Origin: Marivirga arenosa
GTDB lineage: Bacteria; Bacteroidota; Bacteroidia; Cytophagales; Cyclobacteriaceae
DNA length: 64,000 nucleotides
Assembly (NCBI RefSeq): GCF_030503895.2
Contig: NZ_CP129970.2
Span: 3,878,955 to 3,942,954, forward strand
Direction of reading: 5' to 3'
The notes below the pieces were generated by a model that worked only from the letters and a program-made list of their open reading frames with translations, did no database searches and was not told the origin of the DNA. Every line of letters begins with the position of its first letter. Within the stretch, counting starts at the first letter, position 1. The translations under genes were made by a program, and so were the position numbers. Shown piece by piece: positions 27,259 through 37,182 of the stretch.

Positions 27259-27287
27259 AAGCCATCCACTTAATCAGCAGATGGCTT
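27259..27287 (-). terminator. Terminator of rpsA
   Basis: An 8-bp stem (AAGCCATC / GATGGCTT) with a 13-nt loop and a left A-run that becomes a U-tract on the minus strand. It lies 31 bp past the rpsA stop codon. Confidence 0.8.
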
Positions 27288-27317
27288 CCAATATATTTCA
27301 AAAATTAAGACCTAATT

Positions 27318-29177
27318 TTAGTCTTCTTTTTTGTCTTCATCTTCTTTCTTCTCTTCAGCCTTTTTTGGAGCAGCTTTTTTCTTAGCTCCACCTTTAGCGT
27401 CATCTTCCATTTGAGATTTCAATGCAGAAAGCGCATCTAAATCACCTAATGTAGATGATGAAGCTTGTGGCTTAGGAGTAGACTTTTTCTTTCCACCACC
27501 TGTAGCTTTCTTCTTAGGAGCAGCTTCCTCAACCTTAGAGTGAGTGTGTAAGTGTGAAAGAACGATTCTCTTATCATCTTTAGAGAATTCTAATACTTGG
27601 AATTCTAAAGACTCCCCAACCTCTGCCATAGAGTCATCCGCTTTCTTTAAGTGCTTAGTTGCAGCAAAACCTTCGATACCATATGGTAATTCCAAAATAG
27701 CACCTTTTTCGTTTTTGCTTAATACAGTACACTTATGCTTAGAACCTACAGTGAATACAGTTTCGAAAGTATCCCAAGGGTTTTCTTCTAATTGTTTGTG
27801 ACCTAATGCTAATCTTCTGTTCTCAACATCTAGTTCTAAAACAACTACGTTTAATTCTTCTCCTACTTTTACGAATTCAGATGGGTGTTTGATTTTCTTA
27901 GTCCAGCTTAAGTCAGAAACGTGAACTAATCCGTCAATACCTTCTTCTAATTCGATGAACAAGCCAAAGTTTGTCATATTTCTCACAACACCTTTGTGCT
28001 CAGTACCAACCGCATATTTAGTTAATACCTCTTTCTTGTTCCAAGGATCTTCAGTTAATTGCTTAATACCTAGAGACATTTTACGCTCTTCTTTGTCTAA
28101 AGTAAGAACTACAGCCTCTAACTCATCACCTACATTAATGAAATCTTGAGGATTTCTTAAATGTTGTGACCAGCTCATTTCAGAAACGTGAATTAAACCT
28201 TCAACACCAGGAGCAATTTCTAAGAATGCACCGTAATCTGCAACATTAACGATTTTACCTTTTACTTTAGAACCTACATCTAAGCCTTCAGCAAGCGAAT
28301 CCCAAGGATGAGAAGTTAATTGCTTCATACCTAAAGAAATACGCTTCTTACCTTCGTCAAAGTCTAATACTACAACTTTCACTTTTTCGTCAAGCTTCAA
28401 TACTTCTTCTGGGTGGTTAATTCTACCCCAAGAGATGTCAGTAATGTGAAGTAAACCATCAACACCGCCAAGGTCGATGAATACACCGAAGTTCGTCATG
28501 TTCTTGATTACACCTTCTAGAACTTGTCCTTTTTCAAGGTTGTTCAAGATTTCAGCTTTCTGCTTCTCTAGGTCTTTCTCTATTAATACTTTGTGTGAAA
28601 CTACTACGTTATCGTTGCTGTAGTTAATTTTCACAACTTTTACTTCCATTTTCTTACCAACGAAAACATCGAAATCACGAATTGGCTTAACGTCAATTTG
28701 AGAACCAGGTAAGAAGGCTTCAACACCGTGAACGTCCACGATTAAACCACCTTTAGTTCTTCTTTTCACTAAACCTTCGATAATCTCGTCATTGTCAAGT
28801 GCAGATTGGATTTTATCCCAAGCACCAACAATTTTCGCTTTTCTTCTTGATAAAACTAATTCCCCGTTTTTGTCTTCACGCTCTTCAACGTAAACTTCCA
28901 CTTCATCCCCTACTTTTAAGTCAGGCATGTCACGGAATTCGTTTGTAGGAACTAATCCATCAGATTTGTAGCCAATGTTTAATACTACGTCACGATCGTT
29001 AATCGCTACCACAATACCTTTCACTACTTCTTGTTCATCCAAATCAGTAGCAACATTGTCATACATTTTAGCTAATTCTTCTCTCTTAGCTTTTGAGTAG
29101 CCTTCACCAAAACCTTTGGTTTCAAATGCTTCCCAATCGAACTCTTCGTTCTTTACGTTTTCTTGATTTTCTGCCAT
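27318..29177 (-). CDS. rpsA: 30S ribosomal protein S1
   Basis: A 619-residue protein with six consecutive S1 (OB-fold) RNA-binding domains between about residues 55 and 540. The repeated pattern is 'G.V..........fGvFvel....GLvHvSdlSW....P.e....G'. It binds mRNA and helps load it on the small subunit. The last 70 residues are a Lys/Ala/Glu-rich low-complexity tail typical of Bacteroidota S1. This matters because this phylum makes little use of Shine-Dalgarno pairing. It has its own promoter (29298-29327), a structured leader and a terminator. Confidence 0.97.
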   Translation of the reverse strand: MAENQENVKNEEFDWEAFETKGFGEGYSKAKREELAKMYDNVATDLDEQEVVKGIVVAINDRDVVLNIGYKSDGLVPTNEFRDMPDLKVGDEVEVYVEEREDKNGELVLSRRKAKIVGAWDKIQSALDNDEIIEGLVKRRTKGGLIVDVHGVEAFLPGSQIDVKPIRDFDVFVGKKMEVKVVKINYSNDNVVVSHKVLIEKDLEKQKAEILNNLEKGQVLEGVIKNMTNFGVFIDLGGVDGLLHITDISWGRINHPEEVLKLDEKVKVVVLDFDEGKKRISLGMKQLTSHPWDSLAEGLDVGSKVKGKIVNVADYGAFLEIAPGVEGLIHVSEMSWSQHLRNPQDFINVGDELEAVVLTLDKEERKMSLGIKQLTEDPWNKKEVLTKYAVGTEHKGVVRNMTNFGLFIELEEGIDGLVHVSDLSWTKKIKHPSEFVKVGEELNVVVLELDVENRRLALGHKQLEENPWDTFETVFTVGSKHKCTVLSKNEKGAILELPYGIEGFAATKHLKKADDSMAEVGESLEFQVLEFSKDDKRIVLSHLHTHSKVEEAAPKKKATGGGKKKSTPKPQASSSTLGDLDALSALKSQMEDDAKGGAKKKAAPKKAEEKKEDEDKKED

Positions 29178-29246
29178 AATGTGTCAGGACTCTCTAATTA
29201 CAACAACAATTCGAGCCAAAATTGTCATCGTTTTGGTTTACAATCA

Positions 29247-29275
29247 CTTATCTGTAATATCTTAACACAGATAAG
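29247..29275 (-). other. Hairpin in the rpsA 5' leader
   Basis: A perfect 9-bp stem (CTTATCTGT / ACAGATAAG) with an 11-nt loop, followed on the promoter-proximal side by a weaker CCGTT/AACGG hairpin (29277-29293). Both fall in the leader of about 115 nt between the predicted start site and the ATG. S1 is autoregulated through leader structure in gammaproteobacteria, and these stems are candidates for the same role here. Confidence 0.45.
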
Positions 29276-29297
29276 GCCGTTCACCTGAACGGATTGC

Positions 29298-29327
29298 AAA
29301 GGTACGATTTATTTATGAAGTCACAAT
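29298..29327 (-). promoter_or_regulatory. Bacteroidota-type promoter of rpsA
   Basis: On the minus strand TTG (29327-29325) is separated by exactly 19 bp from TACCTTTG (29305-29298). These match the -33 (TTG) and -7 (TAnnTTTG) elements of the Bacteroidota housekeeping sigma factor. Transcription should start near 29291, leaving a leader of roughly 115 nt. Confidence 0.85.
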
Positions 29328-29354
29328 AAGTTGATGCTCAGATAATAGAAATAT

Positions 29355-30353
29355 TCATTCATCTTTTAATTCAAACAGATATTCATCTGGAAAAGCTAAT
29401 TGAAAAGAGGAGCCACTTTCTAGCTTATTATTTGTTTTTACAATGATATTTTGACCCTGCTCGGAAACAAACACACACCTATAATGATAACCCATGAAAA
29501 CACAATCCTTGAGTTTAGCAGAAATTGAAAATTTGTATTCCGATGGCTCACCCTCTAATACCACCACATTTTCAGCCCAAATCCCTAATTGTCTTTTCTG
29601 TTTATTAGTGATAGATTTAGATGGCAACAATACAAAATCAGACAATAATTCTGCTACAGCTTTCAATTCAGGATTCTGATATAAAGAGTGAGGACTGTCA
29701 GACTTAATGATTTTACCATTATCCAGAACATGAATTTGATCTGCCAAATAAAAGGCTTCAAATAAGTTATGACTGACTAAAATGATACTAGTCTCTAGTT
29801 CAGTCCTTACTTCTTTAATGGCATCCATTAAAGTTTGACGAGTGGAGTAATCAAGTTGAGTAAAAGGTTCGTCTAGCAATAACACGGCAGGTTGTGTAGC
29901 TAATGCTCTAGCAATAGCTAGACGTTGTTTTTCGCCTCCTGAAAGGCTTTCAATTTTATGAGAACTTAGCTTTTCAAGTCTCATGAGCTGCATGAGTTGT
30001 TTAATTTGATGCTCCGCAAATTCATCTTTAAAAGCTAAAAGTGCATCTTTTAAGTTTTCTAAAACCGTTCTATTATGAAGCAAATTGAAGTTCTGCGCCA
30101 CATAAGCCAGCTCCTCATGACCTGCAACTAAAACCTCATCTGGATTATCAAGCAGCTCACCTGAAAATTTCACTTCTCCTTCATCAGCAGCAAGCAAGCC
30201 CGATAAAATCTTCAATAAAGTTGATTTTCCTTGCCCACTTCTTCCCATTATAACATGCGTCTCCCCTTCTGCTATATCAATAGATAAATTATCCAAAATT
30301 TGAGTATCGAATGATTTAGAAATGCAAGAAGCTTTTAATAAAATTTCTGCCAT
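29355..30353 (-). CDS. ABC transporter ATP-binding protein, FbpC-like
   Basis: A 332-residue ABC ATPase: Walker A GRSGQGKST (K43), signature LSGGEKQR, Walker B VLLLDEPFTQLD, H-loop VSHN. After the ATPase core (about 1-235) comes a TOBE-like C-terminal extension typical of ferric iron, sulphate, molybdate or polyamine importers. No permease or binding-protein gene is adjacent, so the substrate cannot be inferred. It lies downstream of the rpsA promoter region on the same strand and upstream of a terminator-bounded basic-protein gene. Confidence 0.82.
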   Translation of the reverse strand: MAEILLKASCISKSFDTQILDNLSIDIAEGETHVIMGRSGQGKSTLLKILSGLLAADEGEVKFSGELLDNPDEVLVAGHEELAYVAQNFNLLHNRTVLENLKDALLAFKDEFAEHQIKQLMQLMRLEKLSSHKIESLSGGEKQRLAIARALATQPAVLLLDEPFTQLDYSTRQTLMDAIKEVRTELETSIILVSHNLFEAFYLADQIHVLDNGKIIKSDSPHSLYQNPELKAVAELLSDFVLLPSKSITNKQKRQLGIWAENVVVLEGEPSEYKFSISAKLKDCVFMGYHYRCVFVSEQGQNIIVKTNNKLESGSSFQLAFPDEYLFELKDE

Positions 30354-30394
30354 ACTAATGGGAATGTTTTAGATAATAATAGACCAGAAACAAA

Positions 30395-30418
30395 AAAAGC
30401 GAACTGATGTTCGCTTTT
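30395..30418. terminator. Terminator after the H1-like gene
   Basis: A perfect 10-bp stem (AAAAGCGAAC / GTTCGCTTTT) with a 4-nt loop and an A7 run on its left, between the stop codon of the basic-protein gene and the start of the ABC gene. It is the cleanest intrinsic terminator in this part of the window. Confidence 0.9.
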
Positions 30419-30443
30419 ATTTATATCTATATGGAGTAAGAAT

Positions 30444-30752
30444 TTAGTCTTCTTTCTTTTCTTCTGATTTTTTAGAAGCTTTTGGCTTATCTTCAGTTTT
30501 TTTTGTTGCTGCCTTTTTAGTAGTAGTTTTTTTAGCTTTTGGAGCTTCTTTTTTCTCTTCAGCTTTTGCAGTATCTTCTTTCTTAGCAGCTGGTTTTTTC
30601 TTAGAAGCATTCTTTTTGAATTCTTCTTTTATTGCCTCTACATCAACATTTTTAATAACTGGCTGTTGCTGCAATTTCTGGATTGAATCCATTCTTTTCT
30701 TAGCTACTACTCTATTTCTTCTTGCTTTTCTTTTAAGACTTGTTCCTGCCAT
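30444..30752 (-). CDS. Lys/Ala-rich basic protein, histone-H1-like
   Basis: I start at the ATG at 30752 (MAGTSLKRKARRNRVVAKKR), giving 102 residues, because the longer frame adds ten residues without conserved look. The N-terminal 45 residues are a basic head (KRKARRNRVVAKKRMDSIQK) with a short helical stretch. The rest is a KKPAAKK, KKTTTKKAATKK low-complexity tail like eukaryotic H1 tails and bacterial Hc1/AlgP-type proteins. A nucleic-acid-binding or nucleoid role is inferred from composition only. A +1-frame open reading frame over the tail is a composition artefact. Confidence 0.7.
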   Translation of the reverse strand: MAGTSLKRKARRNRVVAKKRMDSIQKLQQQPVIKNVDVEAIKEEFKKNASKKKPAAKKEDTAKAEEKKEAPKAKKTTTKKAATKKTEDKPKASKKSEEKKED

Positions 30753-30834
30753 GATTAATTCTTTGTCAAAATTGGAATGCAAATGTAGGGCTATAGTTCA
30801 TTTAATCAAAATATACTTACAATATTTTCTAAAA

Positions 30835-31377
30835 TTAAAAATTAAGCATAAAATTTATATGACCCTGTCTGTAATATTCATTTCCAATAAGCAGATTCAA
30901 TGGATTTATTTTTACTGATGCAACGTCATAAATATTCAGCTTAAATCCTATACCAAATTCCGCTCCATATCGTGTATCGCTGATAAAAGCAGCAGGAAAT
31001 AAAATAGAAGGTGCCCTCCTAGCCTCTAGCTTACTTATAAAAGGCCCTCCGTAAATACTTATTGTTAGCCATTTCAATTGAATAAAATTATAAGCGGTAA
31101 TAGGACTAAAACTAAAATTCTTTGCATAAAAAGGATAATTAAGATTATATATATCAGAATCTAATATCGCTAATCGAAAAGTGGGACTAAAAATAATTTT
31201 ATCAAATCCAAGATTAAAATCTGCTTGAAGGTCGAATGAAAAGCCATTAACCTGATCTAAACCCGATTCGGATAATTGAGCATAAACATAGCTACCACCT
31301 GCATATAACTGTGATTTAACATCAATTGACCCAAATAGAAATACTAAAAAGAATGGTATGGCTAATAGTTTTTTTTT
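30835..31377 (-). pseudogene. Small outer-membrane beta-barrel protein with lost start codon
   Basis: A continuous frame runs from a KKKLLAIPFFLVFLFGSIDV signal peptide through about 155 residues of barrel-like sequence (YAGGSYVYAQL, FSFDLQADFNLGFDKIIF, PITAYNFIQLKWLTISIYGG) to the terminal Phe motif HINFMLNF. No ATG, GTG or TTG exists between the upstream in-frame stop (31396-31398) and the first lysine codon. The minus strand reads CCAT followed by A9. Inserting one G would create a normal ATG plus KKKLL. The gene is either inactivated by a 1-bp deletion or affected by a sequencing error. An internal ATG (31077) would remove the signal peptide. Confidence 0.7.
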
Positions 31378-31481
31378 ATGGTTGAATAGTTTTTTTTAAG
31401 TACGGTTCACCTAAAGACAACTATTCTAATCCCATGGTTGTAATACTTAGCTCTTTTAAATAAAAAAATCTAACCTATTAA

Positions 31482-32201
31482 TTAATGCTTGTATAAATAA
31501 TTAGAAAAACTTCTTTTTACTATAGGCAATAAAGTTTCTTCATAGGGATAAGGTCTTAAGGCCACCACTCTAAAAGCAGAATAATTACTAACCAACTTAA
31601 TATTTTTCAACACTTTGATTTTTAATTGTTCCAAGGTAGTCCCTATAGATTTTTTAAATTTATCAATAAAGACGGTTTGCAAGCTTCGCACTTTTTCTTC
31701 AGCAGTTTCAAAAATTGATATTCTATACTGATAGATGTGATAATAAGGATCGAATTCAGAGTCAATTACCAATAGACCTTCATTTTCTTCTAATGCTTTC
31801 ACTCCCACTGGCTCAATAATTAGTTGACTTTCTACTTCATCAAAAATATCTTTCCCAATCGTAATCTGACCTTTTAATTCATCTAAAGCAAAATCAATAA
31901 TATCCTCCAACTCTTTTAATTGTACATCTTCTTCAACTTTGGATTCAAAATACATCTTAAAATTTTTCAAATCCACTTGGCTTAATCTTTTAGGAAAGGA
32001 TTTAAATAGTTTCTGCTTTCCATCCTTTAATTGTACCGCATTTTTATAATGCATAATAAGATCAGCAAAGGTTGGATATAATTTATGCTGATCAAAATAA
32101 TGACTTACCTGCTGAAGATATGCTAGCAAAACATATTTTTTATACTCAAAATCAAGTGTTCCGGATGTTAACCAATCATCTGACAATTTTTTCATAATCA
32201 T
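31482..32201 (-). CDS. Conserved hypothetical protein
   Basis: A 239-residue soluble protein, starting at the ATG at 32201 or two codons later. It has mixed helix and strand, a charged central helical part (SKVEEDVQLKELEDIIDFAL) and a C-terminal stretch (SAFRVVALRPYPYEETLLPI). There is no signal peptide or membrane helix. I recognise no family. It is transcribed divergently from groES across 188 bp. Confidence 0.65.
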   Translation of the reverse strand: MIMKKLSDDWLTSGTLDFEYKKYVLLAYLQQVSHYFDQHKLYPTFADLIMHYKNAVQLKDGKQKLFKSFPKRLSQVDLKNFKMYFESKVEEDVQLKELEDIIDFALDELKGQITIGKDIFDEVESQLIIEPVGVKALEENEGLLVIDSEFDPYYHIYQYRISIFETAEEKVRSLQTVFIDKFKKSIGTTLEQLKIKVLKNIKLVSNYSAFRVVALRPYPYEETLLPIVKRSFSNYLYKH

Positions 32202-32389
32202 TAATACTTAATACTGACATATTAAAATAATAAAAATCTGTCAAAAATTCATCAACTTTAATAATCATTACGGTGCATGACAAGCTTCGAGTAAAAAAAC
32301 TGCAATTTTGACACGCTATATTATATGGCACATAAAATGCTATGATGTGATCAGATTTAAAACAAATCAAAACATAAACTATAATAAAA

Positions 32390-32668
32390 ATGTCAAACGT
32401 ATCATTCAAACCAAATGAGGATAGGGTTCTAGTTGAGCCAGCTCCTGTAGAAGAAAAAACAGCATCTGGTATCATCATTCCTGATACTGCAAAGGAAAAA
32501 CCACAGCAAGGTACAGTTGTAGCTGTTGGACCTGGAAAAGATGATGCTCCAGTAACCGTTAAGGTTGGTGATTCTGTATTATACGGAAAATATTCTGGAA
32601 CAGAGTTTACTCTAGAAGGAAAAGAGTATTTAATCATGAGAAACTCTGACATTTTCGGTACTATTTAA
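32390..32668 (+). CDS. groES: Co-chaperonin GroES
   Basis: A 92-residue GroES with the family start [20 protein letters not shown], the mobile loop [16 protein letters not shown] and the C-terminal [16 protein letters not shown]. It caps the GroEL ring. groEL follows 31 bp later in the usual order. I looked for a CIRCE (HrcA) operator upstream and did not see one. Confidence 0.98.
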   Translation: MSNVSFKPNEDRVLVEPAPVEEKTASGIIIPDTAKEKPQQGTVVAVGPGKDDAPVTVKVGDSVLYGKYSGTEFTLEGKEYLIMRNSDIFGTI

Positions 32669-32693
32669 AAAATTAAAATAACTAAAAAATTAA

Positions 32694-34346
<1,653 letters not shown>

Positions 34347-34371
34347 TCCCATACGTTTAAAGAAGAAAAAT

Positions 34372-34400
34372 AAGGCTTTGTCGATTGGCAAAGCCTTTTT
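34372..34400 (+). terminator. Terminator of groESL
   Basis: A perfect 9-bp stem (AAGGCTTTG / CAAAGCCTT) with an 8-nt loop followed by T5 and further T-rich DNA on the plus strand. Confidence 0.92.
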
Positions 34401-34449
34401 ATTTTTTTCTTATCAAAAAATCTTAGCTTTACAAAAATATAACTAAGAA

Positions 34450-34839
34450 ATGGACAAGCATCATATTTTTAAAAACTACGAGACCTTTATACTCTTTCTA
34501 CTCATCCATGTAGGGAGTTCAGATTACAGCCTAAAAGGATCAGAAATTGAAGTTATCCTTGCTAAAATGGAAGATTACTTTCCGGACATTGATGACATGG
34601 ATCAATTAAGATCTAAATTTGTATCTCTGAAAGATGAATACGAAGAACTTTCGGATTCGGACATTAACCATATTATTTATCATAATTATTTACACTATAA
34701 AAAAGGTCAAATTAATGCCAACAGAATAATGAATGACTTACAAGAGGTAATTATGGCAGATGGTTTTATCCACGATATGGAAACCAAAGCTATAGATGCT
34801 GTAAAGAAGTTATTAAATATAAGAGAATCTGACCTTTAG
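34450..34839 (+). CDS. TerB-like protein
   Basis: A 129-residue helical acidic protein. The segment IMADGFIHDMETKAIDAVKK matches the TerB/DjlA-N-type repeat pattern (DG....E...i..i...L), and an earlier repeat may lie near DYSLKGSEIEVILAKM. TerB-like domains bind metal ions and associate with membrane stress systems, but the role of stand-alone copies is unknown. It ends 2 bp before the convergent PAQR gene. Confidence 0.6.
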   Translation: MDKHHIFKNYETFILFLLIHVGSSDYSLKGSEIEVILAKMEDYFPDIDDMDQLRSKFVSLKDEYEELSDSDINHIIYHNYLHYKKGQINANRIMNDLQEVIMADGFIHDMETKAIDAVKKLLNIRESDL

Positions 34840-34841
34840 AA

Positions 34842-35471
34842 TTACAGTAAATACATAACAGCAATGAAATGCGTTATAGTGCCTATTAAAACAAATACGT
34901 GCCAAATAGCATGAGCATAACGCATTTTTTGATTTGTATAAAATATAGTCCCCAAGGTATAACTCACTCCTCCCCCAATCAATAAAGATAAAACCGTAGT
35001 AGATAACTCTAAGAATAACGGCTTCGCAATAAACACAGCTATCCAACCCATTCCTAAATACAGAAAAAGTGATAAGCGAGGGAACCGATGGGTGAAAAAT
35101 ATCTTAAATATTGTTCCAATCAAGGCAATCCCCCAAACTATTCCGAACATTAACCAACCGGTGAATCCTCCAACTCCTAAAATTAAAAATGGAGTATAGG
35201 TACCTGCAATTAAAAAATAAATACTAATGTGATCAAAGATCCTAAGGATTGCCTTTGATTTCTCGTGTTGTATAGCATGATAAATAGTTGAAAAAGTGTA
35301 CATTAATAAAAATGCTCCACCAAAAAAACTACTGCTGATAATATGAAGTACGCTTCCTTCTAATACTGAAAAAGTAATCAATAAGGATATAGCCACCACA
35401 CTGAATAGAATTCCAAATCCATGTGTAAGGCTGTTTGCTAACTCTTCTTCTAAGGTTTGTGGTCTTTTCAA
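34842..35471 (-). CDS. trhA: PAQR / hemolysin III family membrane protein
   Basis: A 209-residue protein with seven hydrophobic helices. The family motifs are EELANSLTHGFG near the N-terminus, FSTIYHAIQHEKSK, DHISIYFLIAGTYTPFLI in the middle and AIWHVFVLIGTITHF at the end. The conserved His and Asp residues bind zinc in PAQR receptors. The bacterial homologue (TrhA/YqfA) affects membrane energetics and fluidity homeostasis. The older label 'hemolysin III' should not be read as a toxin call. Confidence 0.92.
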   Translation of the reverse strand: MKRPQTLEEELANSLTHGFGILFSVVAISLLITFSVLEGSVLHIISSSFFGGAFLLMYTFSTIYHAIQHEKSKAILRIFDHISIYFLIAGTYTPFLILGVGGFTGWLMFGIVWGIALIGTIFKIFFTHRFPRLSLFLYLGMGWIAVFIAKPLFLELSTTVLSLLIGGGVSYTLGTIFYTNQKMRYAHAIWHVFVLIGTITHFIAVMYLL

Positions 35472-35572
35472 ATTTGTAAAATTTTCTTATTTGGTAAATC
35501 TATAAAGTATCTTTAAAAGATGAGGGAGAAAAAGCTATTAATTTAATAATAGTTATTCTCATCGCTTTTTGG

Positions 35573-35580
35573 TAACTTTG
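35573..35580 (+). promoter_or_regulatory. Candidate -7 element (TAACTTTG) for a long-leader gene
   Basis: TAACTTTG is an exact match to the Bacteroidota -7 consensus. A -33 TTG at the expected distance is absent (AGT instead), so the promoter is tentative. It would leave a leader of about 135 nt before the ATG at 35721, unusually long for a 72-residue protein. Long leaders mark cold-shock and growth-phase genes. Confidence 0.5.
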
Positions 35581-35720
35581 CCATCTCCAAAGCAAGTTTA
35601 ACCATTTGCATATATCTGAAACGATACCTTACCTTGGTTATCCTCCTTTGTACCTCTAACAAGAGGGATCTTTCATTCAAGTAAAATACTTGTCTTATGT
35701 TTTAATTTAAACCCTACTTT

Positions 35721-35939
35721 ATGGCAAGATCACAAAATAGCTTTATGAAAAAGCAAAAAGAAAAAAAGAAATTAAAGAAAAAAGAAGAGAAGCAAGAAAA
35801 GAAAGAGCTTCGTAAAGAGCAGTCAAAAGGAGGTAGCTTAGATGCAATGATCGCCTATGTTGACGAATACGGTAATATATTAGATAGCCCCCCTGAAGAA
35901 CCTAAAAAAGAGGATAAAAAATCTGAAAATAAGGAATAA
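35721..35939 (+). CDS. Small conserved basic protein, cold-shock-protein-associated type
   Basis: A 72-residue protein with a Lys/Glu-rich charged helix (KKQKEKKKLKKKEEKQEKKE) and the conserved core GGSLDAMIAYVDEYGNILDS. From memory this N-terminal helix and core occur in Bacteroidota cold-shock-like proteins and in a short paralogue without the CSD domain, to which this gene corresponds. RNA binding is therefore plausible but not demonstrated. It has a long leader and a hairpin terminator after it. Confidence 0.7.
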   Translation: MARSQNSFMKKQKEKKKLKKKEEKQEKKELRKEQSKGGSLDAMIAYVDEYGNILDSPPEEPKKEDKKSENKE

Positions 35940-35956
35940 TACATACTCCATAATAC

Positions 35957-35990
35957 ACCAAAAGGCGAGTAATTGCTCGCCTTTGGGGTG
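35957..35990 (+). terminator. Hairpin after the small basic protein gene
   Basis: A perfect 9-bp stem (AAAGGCGAG / CTCGCCTTT) with a 6-nt loop, extended by CACC/GGTG across a small bulge. There is no T-tract after it, so it may be a terminator or 3'-end stabiliser. The DNA from 35991 to 36171 shows nothing else I can support. Confidence 0.6.
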
Positions 35991-36171
35991 ATTATGGCGG
36001 TTATTCACCATAAAATCCTACCTCATCATAACGTTGAGATTAAAACCTCTACCCGTTAAGACTCAATTTATAAAATAAATCACTTAAATACAACTGTAAG
36101 TTAATTTTTAAACAATCTATATTGTTATTTAATTTACACAATGAATTTATTTTAAGTTAGAACAGTATTTT

Positions 36172-36330
36172 ATGAAAAAAGAGTGTCCATCCTGTGCTAT
36201 GATGATTGATAAAGAAGAAAAAGTTTGTCCTATTTGTAGTTATGAATTTCCCAGGTCTTCTTATCAGAAAAGCTTACAGTGGGTCGCCATTCTTCTGGCT
36301 ATAATTTTTCTACTGGTAATATTACTTTAA
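36172..36330 (+). CDS. Zinc-ribbon plus TM micro-protein
   Basis: A 52-residue frame (ATG 36172, TAA 36328-36330). It has two Cys-x-x-Cys knuckles (CPSC near residue 5 and CPIC near residue 25), a basic hinge (RSSYQKS) and a single C-terminal hydrophobic helix (VAILLAIIFLLVILL). This is a typical tail-anchored zinc ribbon. The next gene starts 3 bp later, so both are probably on one transcript. Function unknown. Confidence 0.75.
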   Translation: MKKECPSCAMMIDKEEKVCPICSYEFPRSSYQKSLQWVAILLAIIFLLVILL

Positions 36331-36333
36331 ACT

Positions 36334-37149
36334 ATGAAAACAGAATCTCCATTCGCAATAATTAATGTTTTTTCAAATGATAAAATTTCAGCTAAAGGAA
36401 ATCCATCCTCTGTAATTTTATTAAATGATAACTTATCCGATCATGATTTACAGGCTATTGCTACTGAATTACAACAACCAGCGACTACCTTTTTATGGAA
36501 AACCAGCAAAGAAAATGAATTTCGAATAAGATGGTTTGCTCCAGATGCTGAAATAGGATTATGTGGTCATGGTGCTATGGCGGCAACCGTTTTTCTTTCA
36601 AATGAATTTTCTGAAATCGCCCAAAATGGTTTAAAACTTATCAAAAACAACACTGTCATTGAATCAGGTATTGAAGGGGAAAATCAGCATTACACAAAAA
36701 TGCAAAATATAAATAGAGATTCTCAATCTGAACCACCGGCTGGCCTTGAAGCAGCCCTGGGTAAAAAGATTGTGGAACATTATGCTACTGAAAATAAAAA
36801 TATTGTAGTTTTAGAAGGTGAGGAAGAGCTTGCTAATATGAAGCCAGATTTTGAGGCATTAAAGGAAATAGATGTATTTGGTTATGCGGTAACGGCTCCA
36901 TCATCTAAAAATGATGATTTTGTTTGTAGAACATTAGTGCCACATGTATTACAATTAGAAGATCATGCTACAGGTTCTACACAAGCCGTTTTAGTTGACT
37001 ATTGGGCTAATAGATTAAATAAATCACATTTGGAATCGCGACAATTAAGTCCGAGAGGTGGCTATTTTAATGCTCACCATCAAAAAGATGGTTTTAAATT
37101 AGTTGCTAATTCCTATTATAGAGTAAAGGGAACTTTTCACCATCATTAA
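36334..37149 (+). CDS. PhzF-family isomerase/epimerase-like protein
   Basis: A 271-residue diaminopimelate-epimerase-fold protein of the PhzF family. Hallmarks are VFSNDKISAKGNPSSVILL at the start, the ATTFLW region, RWFAPDAEIGLCGHGAMAA (catalytic Glu environment) and the second-half CRTLVPHVLQLEDHATGSTQ. PhzF itself isomerises DHHA in phenazine synthesis, but most members have unknown substrates and no phenazine genes are nearby. It is probably co-transcribed with the zinc-ribbon micro-gene. Confidence 0.88.
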   Translation: MKTESPFAIINVFSNDKISAKGNPSSVILLNDNLSDHDLQAIATELQQPATTFLWKTSKENEFRIRWFAPDAEIGLCGHGAMAATVFLSNEFSEIAQNGLKLIKNNTVIESGIEGENQHYTKMQNINRDSQSEPPAGLEAALGKKIVEHYATENKNIVVLEGEEELANMKPDFEALKEIDVFGYAVTAPSSKNDDFVCRTLVPHVLQLEDHATGSTQAVLVDYWANRLNKSHLESRQLSPRGGYFNAHHQKDGFKLVANSYYRVKGTFHHH

Positions 37150-37182
37150 TTATTATTTTAACCTAAAACCAATTACTACAGT

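Noticed and set aside
30335..30610. 91-residue Lys/Leu-rich frame on the minus strand
   Set aside because: It is the alternative frame of the H1-like gene tail and runs through its terminator. Composition explains its length.
32202..32389. CIRCE or strong promoter before groES
   Set aside because: No TTAGCACTC-N9-GAGTGCTAA is present, and TTGACA-like and TAAAAT pieces are 19 bp apart without a convincing Bacteroidota -7 element.
32176..32652. 158-residue minus-strand frame over groES
   Set aside because: It is antisense to groES, which has strong family motifs, and lacks any recognisable domain.
34842..35471. Toxin reading of the 'hemolysin III' family
   Set aside because: The protein is a PAQR-type seven-helix membrane protein, and the hemolysin name is historical.
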